A stretch of DNA of 64,000 nucleotides from Zanthoxylum bungeanum (GCA_019454045.1 SKCR01010146.1:186001-250000), one strand, 5' to 3'; counted from the first letter of the stretch, positions 10,527 through 22,294 are shown. Numbers and translations are program-made. The notes: generated by a model from the letters alone, not told the origin.

Positions 10527-11290
10527 TCGGTGAATAACCGTTTGCTTAGATGTCTATCTTGATTTGCTTATGTTATGATGTGTGGTATGGTTGAAAATGA
10601 AAGAAAAGTCTCTAAAGAAAAGAATTGAACCATCTATAACCGATAAGTGTGAAGCTACCCATGGGCGAGTATTAGGACCACCATGAGGAGTAATGCTACC
10701 TTAAAGGGTAGGTGTGTTGAAAAAAATAAGAAAAAAAAAAGAAAAGAAAAAAAAAAAAAAAGAAAAGAAAAAAAGAAGTTCAAAATGAAAAGAAAAAGAA
10801 AGAGACAAAAAAGAAAGAAAACCATACCACATTGAGCATAGAAAAGCAACTTCAGGCATAATTGAGACATCTAGGTTTGTTTGACCCATCGATCCCGATT
10901 TTTGAAACGAAATCATTGAGTTGGCTTACCTGGGGATGAATCCGCAAAGGAACCTTTGCACACACACACTTTGAGTCTGGCTTAGATCATTTATTCAAAG
11001 ACTTGGATTTGAGTTGCATCGAGTGTTTTGAAGGTTCTATGGTTTCAATACTGGGCATTCTTTGAGGGCATTAATATGTGTAACTATTGGGTCTATTTCC
11101 TAGCATGTGATATAGTATGATATGGAAGGCCCCACCATGTGTTTCATCTTGACCAAGTGCAAATAGTGGAGAACAGAAAAATAAATCAAGACTGGGAACG
11201 ACCAGTCTACCACCCCGCGAATAAGGGAAACAACAAGATATTGAGTCATGATACCAGAGAGAAGACTGAGCAATCACCTAGAGAACTGGT
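10527..11290 (+). other. Unassigned stretch of E2
   Basis: About 760 bp with no recognisable domain on either strand. It has an A/G-rich tract at 10725-10815 and scattered stops in all frames. By position it should lie near the end of pol or just after it, but I cannot find the integrase tail seen in E1. Confidence 0.5.
10725..10815. repeat. A-rich, purine tract
   Basis: About 90 bases almost entirely A and G on the plus strand with runs of up to 15 A. Its mirror reading gives spurious Phe/Leu-rich peptides on the minus strand. Confidence 0.9.
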
Positions 11291-11469
11291 GGAAGACCTA
11301 ACCCAACGGAATAGGAAATTCATTCATACATGCATGCATACACGTAACATATTTTGCATTCCCTTTTTGTGTTTGTTTTGTTTTGTATTCACAGGTTTCA
11401 AAAGAAAAAAAAATAGAAAGCGACAAAGACAAGCCCACCAGAAACAACAACATAGCATCATCAGTTTCG

Positions 11470-11930
11470 AGAATAAATCCCAGGGTCGAGGCCCACATCG
11501 TTAGAGTTTTGGAAATCCGAAAATGAATCCCAGGGTCGAGGCCCACATCGTCAGAGTTTTGGAGTGAATCCAAGAAAGAATCTCAGGGTTGAGGCCTATA
11601 TCAATTTCATTTTTGGGGATGAGTCCCAGGGTCGAGGCCCACATCAGCAGAGGTTTGGAATGAATCCGGGAATGAATCCCAGGGCCGAGGCCCACATCAG
11701 CAAAGTTTTAGAATGAATCCGAGAATGAATCCCAGGGTCGAGGCCCACACCGTCAGAGTTTTGGAATGAATCCCAGGGTTGAGGCCCACATCACCAATAG
11801 TTTCAGGATCCCAGGGTTGAGGCCCACATCGCCAACAGTTCCCGAGAATGAATCCTAGGGCCGAGGCCCACGCTGTCAGAGTTTTAGAATGAATCCAGGA
11901 ATGAATCATAGGGCGAAACCCACATTATTA
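11470..11930. repeat. E2 minisatellite block a
   Basis: About ten irregular units of roughly 40-60 bp built on AATCCCAGGGTCGAGGCCCA with CAGAGTTTTGGAATGAAT spacers. First of the successive arrays before the E2 PPT. Confidence 0.85.
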
Positions 11931-12158
11931 TCAGCATCAGTTTTGCCGGGTATGGCACTCTGGGGGCGAGGCCCACATTATCATCACCATCAATAGCAGG
12001 TTTTCCGGGTATGGCATTCTGGGGGTGAGGCCCATATTGGTTCAGTATTAGTTCTGCCGGGTATGGCATTCTGGGGGCCATGCCCACATTGGTTCAGTAT
12101 TAGTTCTGCCGGGTATGGCATTCTGGGGACGAGGCCCACATTGGTTCAGTATCAGTTC
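11931..12158. repeat. E2 minisatellite block b, 52-bp period
   Basis: GGGTATGGCATTCT recurs at 12007, 12059 and 12111, a 52-bp period, each followed by a GAGGCCCACATT-type phrase that links it with block a. Confidence 0.9.
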
Positions 12159-12310
12159 TGCCAGGTACGACACTCTGGATATAGAGATATCAGATCAGTT
12201 CTGCCAGGTACGGCACTATGGATATAAAGATATCAGATCAGTTTTGCCAGGTACGACACTCCGGGTATGAAGATATCAGATCAGTTTTTCCAGGTACGGC
12301 ACTCCGGGGA
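12159..12310. repeat. E2 minisatellite block c, 43-bp period
   Basis: CCAGGTAC recurs at 12161, 12204, 12247 and 12290, an exact 43-bp spacing, with GATATCAGATCAGTT between. The unit is a shortened form of block b with the GAGGCCCACA part lost. Confidence 0.9.
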
Positions 12311-12394
12311 TGGAGATATTACAGTAGCACTCCGGGTATGGAGACACGGCATCGGTTTTATCGGGTATGGCACTCTAGGAATAAAGCCCACATT

Positions 12395-12790
12395 CAGTAT
12401 AGTTCGAGAATGAACAAGCCGAGAATGGCACTCCGAGAATGAAGTACAATTCGAGAATGATTAAGCCGAGAATGGCACTCCGAGAATGGAGCACAGTTCG
12501 AGAATGAACAAGCCGTGAATGGCAATCCGAGAATGGAGCAAGGTTCGAGAATGAACAAGCCGAGAATGGCAATCTGAGAAATGGAGCAGAGTTCGAGAAT
12601 GAACAAGTCGAGAATGGCACTCCGAGAATGGAGCAAGGTTCGGGAATAAACAAGCCGAAAATGGCAATCCGAGAATGAAGTACAGTTCAAGAATGAACAA
12701 AGCCGGGAATGGCACTCCGAGAATTGAGCACAGTTTAGGAATGAACAAAAGCCGGGAATGACACTCCGAGAATGGAGCACGGTTCGGGAA
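12395..12790. repeat. E2 minisatellite block d, 47-48-bp period
   Basis: AAGCC-type starts fall at 12416, 12463, 12510, 12557, 12605, 12652, 12700 and 12749, spacing 47-49 bp. Core GCCGAGAATGGCACTCCGAG is the counterpart of the E1 40-bp unit. Reads open in several minus-strand frames only because of the repetition. Confidence 0.92.
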
Positions 12791-12930
12791 TGGATCACCT
12801 CACAGCACGGTTCGGGAATGGACCACCTCACAGTAACAGTTCGAGAATGGACCACCTCACAGTAACGGTTCAGGAATGGACCATCTCATACAGTACAGTT
12901 CGGGAATGAACCATTACATCAGCATCAGCA
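12780..12930. repeat. E2 minisatellite block e, about 32 bp
   Basis: Four to five units of the type GGTTCGGGAATGGACCACC followed by TCACAGTAAC. Shares GTTCGRGAATG with block d, from which it may derive. Confidence 0.85.
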
Positions 12931-12949
12931 TCAGTTTTGGGGATGAGTC

Positions 12950-13455
12950 AAGGGCCGAGGCCCACATCAGTATCAGTCTGGGGGCGAGGCCAATATCAGT
13001 ATCAGTTTGGGGCGAGGCCCATATCAGTCTGGGGGCGAGGCCCATATCAGTATCAATCCGTGGCGAGGCCCACATCAGTATCAGTTTGGGGCGAGGCCCA
13101 CGTCGGTATCAGTTTGGGGCGAGGCCCACACTATTATCAGTTTGGGGCGAAGCCCCATATCAGTTTGGGGTGAGGCCCACATCAGTGTCAGTCTAGGGGC
13201 GAGGCCCACATCAGTTTCAGTCTGGGGGAGAGGCCCACATCAGTATCAATCTGGGGCGAGGCCCGCATCAGTATGAGTTTGGGGCGAGGCCCGCATCAGT
13301 ATCAGTCTGGGGCGAGGCCCACATCAGCATCAATCTGGGGGCGAGGCCCACACCAGTATCAGTTTGAGGCGAGGCCCACATCAGTATTAGTCTGGGGGTG
13401 AGGCCCATATCAGTATCAGTTTGGGGCGAGGCCCACATCAGTATCAGTCCGAGGG
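12950..13455. repeat. E2 minisatellite block f, about 29-30 bp
   Basis: About sixteen units of TTTGGGGCGAGGCCCACATC plus AGTATCAG. It is the same unit as the five copies at 3650-3790 in E1, seen from the other strand. Translations over it are Gly/Ser/Arg repeats with no gene support. Confidence 0.92.
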
Positions 13456-14165
13456 TGAGGTCCCTATTGTTAGCGGTGTTGGGTCGAGGTGCCCCCGTTG
13501 TCGGTTGTAGTTCCGGATCAAGGTGCCCAGGGTCGAGGTGCCCACTACATCATCAGTTCGAGGGCGAGGTCCCTATTGTCAGCGGTGTTTGGTCGAGGTG
13601 CCCCTGTTGTCGGTTGTAGTTCCGGGTCGAGGTGCCCAGGGTCGAGGTGCCCACTACATCATCAGTTCGAGGGTGAGGTCCCTATTGTCAGCGGTGTTGG
13701 GTCGAGGTGCCCCCGTTGTCGGTTGTAGTTCCGGGTCGAGGTGCCCACTACATCATCAATTCGAGGGCGAGGTCTCTATTGTCAGCGGTGTTGGGTCGAG
13801 GTGCCCAGGGTCGAGGTGCCCCCATTGTCGGTTGTAGTTCCAGGTCGAGGTGCCCAGGGTTGAGGTGCCCCCGTTGTATGTTGTAGTTCCGGGATGCGTC
13901 CCAGGGTCGAGGGCCAACTACATCATCAGTTTGAGGGCGGGGTCTCTATTGTCAGCGGTATTGGGTCGAGGTGCCCAGGGTCGAGGTGCCCCCATTGTCG
14001 GTTGTAGTTCCGGGATGCGTCCCAGGGTCGAGGTGCCCACTACATCATCATATTAAGGGCGGGGTCCCTATTTTCAGCGGTATTGGGTCGAGGTGCCCCC
14101 GTTGTCGGTTGTAGTTCCGGGATGCGTCCCAGGGTCGAGGTCCCACTACATCATCAGCACAGTTC
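13456..14165. repeat. E2 minisatellite block g, compound units
   Basis: Higher-order array with CCCTATTGTCAGCGGTRTT at about 13471, 13571, 13680, 13773, 13943 and 14067 (spacing 93-170 bp). Sub-units GGTCGAGGTGCCC and GGTTGTAGTTCCGG are shuffled and repeated within it. G+C-rich compared with its surroundings. Confidence 0.88.
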
Positions 14166-14347
14166 ACATTCGGTGGTTCAGGAACAAAACCCAGAGGTCG
14201 AGGCACCTCGCCACTATATCCACTACATCATCAAATTGGTTCGAAGAAGCGGGCAAACCAGGAGGCAGCTGGCGAGCCAGGTAAGTGAAAATGCATTGCA
14301 CGTACTTTGATAAGATTGTCACTGTTACACATTACACAAGTCCCATC

Positions 14348-14361
14348 AAAGTAGGGGCGAC
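14348..14361 (+). other. E2 polypurine tract
   Basis: AAAGTAGGGGCGAC directly before the TGTAGG start of the 3' LTR. Confidence 0.85.
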
Positions 14362-16858
14362 TGTAGGCACTGCATTTTTGCATATAAGTCCCGATGATGA
14401 GTCTCGTATGGAGACACTACCTCTTTGATTGTGAAAGCCGCGGGAAACGGACGTCGGAAGGGCAAAGTTGGAAATTGGCATTTGGTCGGATTTAACTCGC
14501 TTGTTTCGCTTCGGGTTCACTTGTTGGACCTCTATTTTAAAACACACCAAACCCGTTAAATCACATCTCACAGATTAAATAATTAAAACATTTAAAATAC
14601 ATGTCACAAATTAAAACAAATTAAATTAAACTTAAATTAAATTAAATTAAATTAAATCACATTCACAAATTAAATTAAATCAAATCAAAATAAATTCATT
14701 CATAATTTAATAATTCACTCACCAATTTAAAAATGATTCACTCACCAAATTTAAATAATTTCTTGCCTTAAATAATTAAAATTAAACACAAATTAAATTA
14801 CATGATTTCTTTCCTTTTCCAAAAGCCATGCAAACCCTAACCCTACCCTCTCTCTATAAAAGAATAACATAACCAACCCTAAGGACCTTCCTCTCTCCTC
14901 TCTCTGACTCACACATACACAAAGAAACCCTAGCTCCTCCACGTAAAGCACCAGCCCTTCAACGCCACAGACCCCTCAACGGCCACTCACATACTGCCTT
15001 CAACGTAAACCAACACCTCAAGACATGCTTCCCTTCAACACATAACAAAACAAGAACACCACTCACGGTTGCCTCAAACACGTCCCCACACATACCCCCT
15101 CAAACAACTTCAACGCATCAGCCTTGAACACGTCTCCCTCTGGACACACGGCCACTCACGGTATCTTCAAGTTGCAAACAGAACCTCACAGGCCACACAC
15201 GGCAGTACAAGTACCTAGAACCCTCCAACTCATCAACAAACACATCCACGTAACCCTCCTTCAAGAGCAAGGCAGCCTTCATTGACAGACACGCCACATA
15301 GCCCCCTGCCCACTAGCCACAAAGCCACGCACACACTCACTCAAGACCTAAGCTACACCCACGAAACACACTGCCCTCCACTCGTCACTTCACTGCCTCA
15401 CGCCAACCCTTAAGCCACATGCCCTGAATTTCACGCACTAGGCACTCACACACATAGCCTTAAAGCAAGCCAACCTCACACGTCAACACACCAGCCCTAG
15501 TCACATGCGCCTATAGTAAGCCACATGCCCCACTCAACTTTTAACCCCACTGCCTTCAACTCACGCCATAACAAGTAGCAACCCTACAGCCCACAACAAC
15601 AACGTGAACCAAGCCTCCATAACAGCCCCTTTAACTGCACGCACTTAGCCCCTGAAACTGCCGAGAACAGTCCCCTAACACACCTGAAAATAGTCCAGAA
15701 AACCCCCAAAACACCCCCCGAAACTGCCGCAGAATAAGCACAAAACAGTCCCCAAAACTTCCCAAAACAGTAACAAAAACTGCCCCTGGAACCCTTCCAA
15801 AACTGCCCCTGGAACCCTTCTAAAACTGCAGTCCAAACCAGTCCAAATAACCACCGAAATTTTCCAGAAACTGACCCTAAAACAACAGCGAAACAGAGTG
15901 AAAACAGCAGCCCGAACAGTGAAACAGCGAGGAAAAATGTTGGATTAGTGAACCGGAAAAGTTGCGGAATATCAACCCTTCCGACGACCGTGTAACGCGC
16001 TTTCGAGAGACGACAAAAGAGGTTAGACCTGAGGGCACCTTTTATTTATTATCTTTCATTTATTTTATCTATTATTTTTCGTTTCTTTTATCTATTATCT
16101 TTCGTTTCTTTTATTTATTTTAATATATTATCGCATGAGAGTCGTTTATTGAGGCATGATGTGATTGTTGGATGGGCGGAACGTGTGTTCCCTTTTGTGG
16201 TATATAGGATGGAAACCCGGACGTAAATTCCGTAGCCGATTCTGAATGGACGGTATTGTGGTCTGCACTCGGGATACAACGCCATGTACTACTTAAGTTA
16301 CACATATCTCGTCTCATCCAAATTTGTATTTGAGCATGTTGTAGTTTATAGGTCGTTTATTTATTATTTTAAGCATGATTTAATTCAGTTTTGTCATTTA
16401 ATTTCTAAGCATGATTATGTTATTTTTAAGCATGTTATTTTGATTAGTTTAGGTTTATGTTGGAATAGTGATTCGTTTATTTAATGGTTCAATATGCTCA
16501 TTGTGTGATATCGTGTTTGCCGTTCAAAGACTTATTTTCAAGCATGCAAACTTAGAATAGGATTTATTTAGCGAATGCATATTAGATCTAAATACCTTTG
16601 AGTATGATTATTGAGTAGACTCGGTTAATTTATTGCACAAATCATAACATCACAAGTGACATAAGTAAGGGACCATTCCGAACCCAACGGTTTGAGGTCT
16701 TCCCTTGCGAGGGGTGAGTGCGGCCTTAAATCTTTGTCCTGGTTCACACCGGGTGGCGACTCCATGTTATTTCTCCGATTTAGTTCCTCTGCATACTACA
16801 CCGTACTCCCAACTAGGTCGCAAGCCTAGACCAACGTCGTCAAGTTTTGTGTCCTACA
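14362..16858 (+). repeat. E2 3' LTR, 2497 bp
   Basis: Starts TGTAGGCACTGCATTTTTGC after the PPT and ends GTGTCCTACA. Contains an AT-rich stretch (14570-14800), a C-rich middle with short tandem phrases such as AACTGCCCCTGGAACCCTTC twice at about 15779-15826, GGTTAGACCTGAGGGCACC near 16020, the conserved block (16190-16300), the U5 motif GCGAGGGGTGAGTGCGGCC (near 16708) and the PBS-like 11-mer at 16754. What follows is not leader sequence, which confirms a 3' LTR. The sequence after 16858 is Q. Confidence 0.9.
16754..16764 (+). other. PBS-like 11-mer inside E2 U5
   Basis: TGGCGACTCCA in the LTR, about 95 bp before its end, with the same flanks (GGG before, T/ATTCTCCG after) as in E1 and W. 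Confidence 0.8.
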
Positions 16859-17794
16859 GGTGTTGTTTAGGGTTTTTTTTGTTTTGGTTTGCTGTTTCCG
16901 ACAGAAGCTAGGTGATAGTGTTTGGTCGTGGCTTTTTGTTGTTCGTGAGTTTGAGCCTAGGTTTATGTATGCGAGTGGCATGTGTGTGTTTTTTGTGTGT
17001 GAGTGGCAGCTGAATAGGTTAAGAAATGAGAGAGAGAAGAGAGAAGAGGGAGAGCCGAGAATGTGTGAGAGAGAGGAAAGCTAGAAGAGGAGAGTGACGA
17101 GAGAGAGAAGAGAGGGAGGCCGTGAGTCTTAGGGTTTTAGTTTTTTTTGTGTGTTTTTGATGGTTGCCGTGAATGTCAGGTCCAAGAGAGGAGAATAGAG
17201 AGGAGAGCGGCTATTAGGGTTTTTGTTTTTTTTTTTTGTGAAGTGCCGAGAGTGTATCAAAGTGAGAAAGTTCTTGTTGGTTGGTCGCAGTGTGTCCAAA
17301 AAGAGCCCTTAGGATTTAGAATTATTATGTTTTTATAATGGTGTGCTAGGGTTTGCCAAGTAAGGAAATAAATCATATAAAAAAGAGATGTATTTTATTA
17401 AGTTATTTAGGGAAAGAATTTGTGTAATTTTGGTGGGGATTGGATTAAAAATATTTTTAAATTTGGAAGAAGATTTGGTAGAGATTTTGGCATGTGTTTT
17501 AATTATCTTGGATTGGGCTTGGACGTGTGGGCCTAGAAGGGTTGCATGGGTTTTGGATGGGTGTGTATAGGTATGTGGGCTTTTATGGGTTGCGGGGGTT
17601 TTGGGCCGAGGCTAACATTTAAAACAGAGATCAATCAAGCTAACCCAAGGCTAAACAAATGAATTAAACTTGATAATGTATTAATTTTTGAATTTTCCCT
17701 TCCGATGTCCGTTTCCCGTGACTTCCACAACTTATCGGGTAGTGCCTCCATACGAGGCTCATCATTGGGCTTTATGTAAAAATGCAGTGTCTAC
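16859..17794 (-). repeat. Q: Ogre-like LTR fragment
   Basis: On the minus strand it starts TGTAGACACTGCATTTTTAC at 17794 and continues with the first 0.9 kb of an LTR. The GATGAGCCTCGTAT and GCACTACCCGATAAGT wording places it closest to the W LTR (59476 on). It is cut at 16858 by the end of the E2 LTR, so E2 probably inserted here. It has no PPT before it; integrase sequence of T abuts directly. T-rich runs at 16871, 17140 and 17222. Confidence 0.8.
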
Positions 17795-18080
17795 AGCCAT
17801 CCAAACCAATTCACTATTCTTGAACGACTTAGCCATAACCTTATTATTATAATACTTAGCTATTTTTGATTTTTACACTTCTAACTAATTAAGGATATCT
17901 AACTTGATATGATCTAGCTCAAGTAAATTTTGCATTAGAGTTTCACCACCTCTCTACTTAGTTTATTTTGTAACGCTACCTTGGTTGACTGAACATTAAT
18001 TTCCAAGGGCAACACTCCTTCTTGGCCATACACGAACTGAAATGCGGTGACTTTAATGCTTGTCCGAGATGATGTTATAT
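17795..18080 (-). pseudogene. T: Ogre-like integrase C-terminal fragment
   Basis: The minus strand from about 18073 reads FQFVYGQEGVLPLEINVQST and continues KVALQNKLS, the well-known stretch after the integrase core of Tat/Ogre elements (family form TPF.LVYG.EAVLP.EI). A stop follows after about 55 codons. It is cut by S at 18081 and abuts the Q LTR at 17794. Its parent element is unknown. Confidence 0.75.
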
Positions 18081-19860
18081 TATAGATAGTATATTTTTAC
18101 GTATATCCCGATGATGAGTCTCTTACGAGGACACACTCTGAATATTGAGAAATTATAAGGATGAAATCCAGGAAGGAAAGAAACTCCAAGAAATACAGCC
18201 AAAAGCCAACCGTACAAACCTATGTCTGGCCTATATTTTCCCTAAACCAAATCATCTAGCCGGACATGACCTGAAAACCCTACATCCGGCCGGACATGAC
18301 ACATTTGTCAATGAAAGAGGAGATTGCGATTTACTGAAGTTAAGGGATCCGATTGTATCCGATCGGATATATAATTCCAATATAATATCCGGCTGGGCAT
18401 ATATCGAGTTGTCAGAACACATGCAAAATTAAAATAGTTGGAATTACGGGCTTGATTACGTCCGGCTGGAGGTATAACCCAAACCATACATCCGACTCAA
18501 ACATGGTTCGAGATGTGTCTGATATTGTGATTGTCAATCACTCAGGACAGACTAGAGAATGAGATGGATCTTGTCTTCCCTTCCCATTCCTGGCCCTACC
18601 CTTTCACGATAAAAGGCGGCCTTTCCCATAGCCTTGAAAGAGGGATAATTTTTGAGAAAATATTGAAACTCTTATCTACAAACACCTTGACATATCATGA
18701 TCCTGCAAATATAGAGAGAAAACCTTTGAAAAGAACCAACAAGCTTTTTAGAATTTACCTCATTCTAGAAAGCATCTAAGCAACAACCTAGGCATTCAAA
18801 GGCGTCTTTCTGAGCCAGACTATAGTGAGAGTTATAATCTGAGGGCACCCTTCTTATTATTTTTACGTTTTGGAGTTTCTGTTCTAGCACAGTAAGATGT
18901 ATGCACATACCTCCGACCAATTGATAACAATATCATGCCACATCACCGATTTGATATTTTACTCATTCATATTTGCTTTCGGTTTATCATTAAATAACAA
19001 TAAGAATGTAATTGTTTACTCCATTTTTTAGTTTATTATTGTGCATGTATTTCTTTCCGTTTGTATGTTTGGTATTGTTTACTTTATGACCTACGAGGGA
19101 TATCCGGCCGGACTCATCATACATTTCGCCGGACATTGATGAACATATCCAGACCTAAGGTACCTTAAGAAAATTTTATCAAACCCAAGCTGGAAAAATA
19201 TGTAACTTGACATGTTTACTTACTATTTATTAAATTGCATGGTGTGCTTTCCTAGTGCAATTATCATTTTTTATTTTCGGGTTCTGCTTATTATGATATT
19301 ATTTATTTTTGCACATGTGTCTTTCTGTGATTCTATTTTTTCGTAGTATATCTGACTGGACTCCCAATAAGTCCGGCCATATATTAATATCATAGTGTAT
19401 ATCCGGCCTATAAAAACTATATCCGGCTAGGCCTCTCTGAGGCCAAACCAATGAAATGTATGCTCCGATTTATTTCATCATTATTTTGTCAATGTTGTAA
19501 TAATTGATGAATATTTACTCTATTTATTTTTATAATTTATATTTGCACAAGTTGTATGCCTTTAAATTACTTTTGTGTGTGAAAATTCATTATAAGATGT
19601 ATGGATAACTCATTTAAACGTAAATATTTTACTAGCATTAGAAAAAGACCATTCTGAACCCAAACGAGTTTAACGTTGGACCATGCAAGGGGTATAGTTC
19701 AGCTTTAAATCATTTTTGGTGTCTCATATCGAGTGGTGACTCCTTTATTCTCAAGTTAGTCCTCCTGCGAGATCACCGTACTCTCTACGAGCTACGAGCC
19801 CAATAATGTAGTGGTCGCTGATGTCATAGGCATAGCGGTAAACCCCACTTCGCTCCTACA
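18081..19860 (+). repeat. S 5' LTR
   Basis: The first bases TATAGATAGTATATTTTTAC align with the usual TGTAGGCACTGCATTTTTGC, so the TG end has mutated. CCCGATGATGAGTCTC follows, as in other Ogre-type LTRs here. It ends CGCTCCTACA just before the PBS. U5 contains the degenerate ACCATTCTGAACCCAAACG motif (near 19650) and GAGTGGTGACTCC (about 19732), the eroded PBS echo. The interior differs from the other LTRs and carries many CCGG-centred motifs. Confidence 0.75.
18255..19430. repeat. Dispersed TCCGGCCGGA-type motifs
   Basis: About a dozen copies or near copies of ATCCGGCCGGAC, e.g. around 18257, 18284, 18390, 18460, 19098, 19130, 19371, 19400 and 19425. TCCGGCCGGA is a perfect 10-bp palindrome. 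Spacing is irregular, so this is not a simple tandem array. Confidence 0.7.
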
Positions 19861-19862
19861 GA

Positions 19863-19880
19863 TGGAAACTCCATTGAGGA
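19863..19880 (+). other. S primer-binding site (mutated)
   Basis: TGGAAACTCCATTGAGGA two bases after the LTR end, against TGGCGACTCCACTGGGGA in E1. Followed by ATAGAGAATCGACCCTGAA, shared with W and, reversed, with E1. Confidence 0.75.
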
Positions 19881-20258
19881 TAGAGAATCGACCCTGAAAA
19901 AGTGTCTTGTAATATTTATGATGAGATTGAGGAGAATCATATCTTCATCTTTTACATACTCTTTTTAACCTCGATGACGGTACATATCGAGAAATCGCTT
20001 TCACTATTACTATGTAATGAAAACCATCACTTATTGGCATGTACCCTCATGTATTAAGGTGCATTCATTTGGTCGATCGAACCCTTGAGTATGGAGACCT
20101 AGTTGTGGACAATCTTCCTAGATATAAAAAAAGGTGCATTCACTTGGTCGATTGAACCCTTGAATGTGGAGACTTAGTTGTGGGCAACCCTTCGCCCATA
20201 AGAGCCTAAGCCGTACCATATAAGCCTACATAAAAGCCCATAACTGTTATCCTATAAG
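19881..20258 (+). other. S leader, first part
   Basis: Non-coding leader with a tandem pair of about 60-bp phrases at 20044 and 20133 (AAGGTGCATTCAYTTGGTCG). Interrupted by solo LTR L; resumes at 22295. Confidence 0.7.
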
Positions 20259-22289
20259 TGTAGGCATTGCATTTTTGCATACCAAACCCGATGAGGAGTC
20301 TCGTAAAGAGGCACTACCTTTAAGTCGTGGAAGTCATGGAAAACGGCCGTCGGAAAGGAGAAGTCAAGAATTGACATATCATTGGTTTTGATTCGCCAAG
20401 TTCGCTCGGAGTTCACTTGTTGAATCTTCGTTTCGAGGTATATCTTTGGCCCGAAATAACCGCAAACCACTCTAAGCCCACCTAAACACCTAAACCCACA
20501 TCCAAAGCCCATGAAACCAAGACAAATCAAACACCAAGCCCACATCCATGAAGCCCACGCCCATGCACACAATTCACCCCTCCATGCACTATTCAAACAT
20601 GATTCACCCTTTTACCAAACTTGTTTTACACCTTTGACTTCACTTTTACCTTGGTATCAACTTTCCAAGCCATTAATTGATCAACCCCACACCATTTAAG
20701 CCATCAACCCCACGCCCATCACCATCTCTTTTCCTTTTCTTCATTTTCAAACCACATTTGATCATTTTCAACAAAGATATCACAATTATACATTACCTTT
20801 CAACAAAGCAATGTATGAAATTAATTACCCTTGGCCTACCTAACCAATAACCCTTTGAAATCACACGCCAACCCAATCAATACTCACCTGATTTGCCTAT
20901 TTAAACCCCCATTTTTCTACCTTGACATACCTAGCATACATCAAGAAAAGACTAAGCATTTTAGAGATCAAAAAGCCCCCTTCACAGCCCTCACTTTGAA
21001 GAAACCAGCCACCCCCTGACTCCTCACGTTAACCACACAAAAATGCCACATATCTAAGAAGCCCTAAACCTGCCGCACCATAAGCCCTAAAAAAACGTGT
21101 GCCTCTATCTTCATCATCATTCATGCATCACTACCTTCTGCCCAGTTCACGCCAATTTCCAGCCCCTGCCTTACACCCTACTCCCTCTTCTTCTCGGCCA
21201 CAGACTCTATTTGACGCACCTTGAACTAGCCATTTTTAGCAACCCATTAGACTCTCCACGTAAACCCTCATGCACACAGCCCATGCACGGATCAAACAAA
21301 GGATAATTCACGCCATTTTAGTCCTCTCGGCAGTAGCCTCATTCACGGCAAATAACCAGCCCTATTTCACGTCCACACAACACTCACGAAGCAGCCATAG
21401 TTCACAGCTTCACTCTCACATAAAGCAACGCTCATAAACCCTAAAACCAGACGCAAACAGTAGGAACCATAACTGGCCAGCCCTTCCTTCATTCAGCTCA
21501 CTTCACAGCCCTCAAACCAACCCTTATTAACGCACAAATCATTCACATCCAACTCTCACGGAAGCCCCTCATCTCACGTAACTGACCCAGCTCATTCCTC
21601 ACGCCATCATCAGGCCCTCATTTCACGTAACTGACCCAGCCCATTCCTCACGCCATCATCAGCCCTTGCCTCTCGTCTCTCAACCCTCACAGCCGTGAAG
21701 AAGCCCTCAACACATCAGCCACAATATCCCTCAAAGCAGACCACCTCAAGCCTCCCCTCACTCTCGGCAACTCATAAACTGCCCACAAACCCTACACTTC
21801 ATGCACTCCTTCACGTAAACTCCACTCCCAAGCCAAACAACCCATATCACCGCACTGCTTCACGCCAAACTGATCCTAACACACACATCCCTCACTGACC
21901 TCACCTAAACTGTCCATTTCACACGCACACAGCCCCCATAAATCCCTTCAAATTTCCGTGAATTACTAAGCCACAAACTGCCTCTTTTGACAGAAAACAA
22001 AGGCCACAAACGACCCTCAAACTGCGCCCATGTAGCACCTAAAATACCCCCTAACTAGCAGCCTTTTATAAGCCTCTTCAAACTGCCCAAAACCGTGACT
22101 AAGATAGCCCATTTCACACCTTTAAAAACTGCCAGTGAGTTAGTCTAAACTACCAATGAATTATCCCTTGAAAACGCACTGTTTTGACACTAAAACAACC
22201 TTAGTTTAGTCCCCCGCGGGCTACTCCGTACTCCCAACTAGGCCCTGAGTCTAGAACAGCATGCGTCGCCCAAAGTTCTGTGTCCTACA
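20259..22289 (+). mobile_element. L: solo LTR of an Ogre-like element
   Basis: Starts TGTAGGCATTGCATTTTTGC, ends TGTGTCCTACA, and is flanked by the perfect 5-bp duplication ATAAG (20254-20258 and 22290-22294). No internal sequence is present, and the S leader continues on both sides, so it is a true solo LTR left by recombination between two LTRs. It has no PBS-like U5 echo in its clear form: the U5 block seen in E2 and W is missing between about 22200 and 22230. A 48-bp tandem pair lies at 21567-21662. Confidence 0.92.
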
Positions 22290-22294
22290 ATAAG

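Larger units (their letters stand above)
10527..14361 (+). mobile_element. E2 internal 3' region (5' part missing)
   Basis: Sequence downstream of pol in an Ogre-like plus-strand element, bounded by the E1 LTR on the left and the E2 3' LTR on the right. It is assigned to E2 by its homology with the E1 3' region (about 11270-11460 against 3800-4000), the shared minisatellite units and the PPT at its end. gag and pol of E2 are not in the window. E1 may have inserted into E2 just left of 10527; the 3' flank of that insertion is lost, so no TSD can be tested. Confidence 0.7.

Noticed and set aside
12394..13837. Repetitive proteins (Gly/Ser/Arg or Phe/Ser/Leu-rich) over the minisatellites
   Set aside because: Overlapping frames on both strands, periods not multiples of 3, no start context or domain; a by-product of tandem repeats.
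11470..14165. CRISPR-like array
   Set aside because: Repeats are imperfect and contiguous, with no unique spacers; plant nuclear context.
14820..15980. AACCCTAA-type words suggesting telomeric repeats (also 20900-21500, 59930-60600)
   Set aside because: Single scattered words in C/A-rich LTR DNA, no tandem TTTAGGG array.
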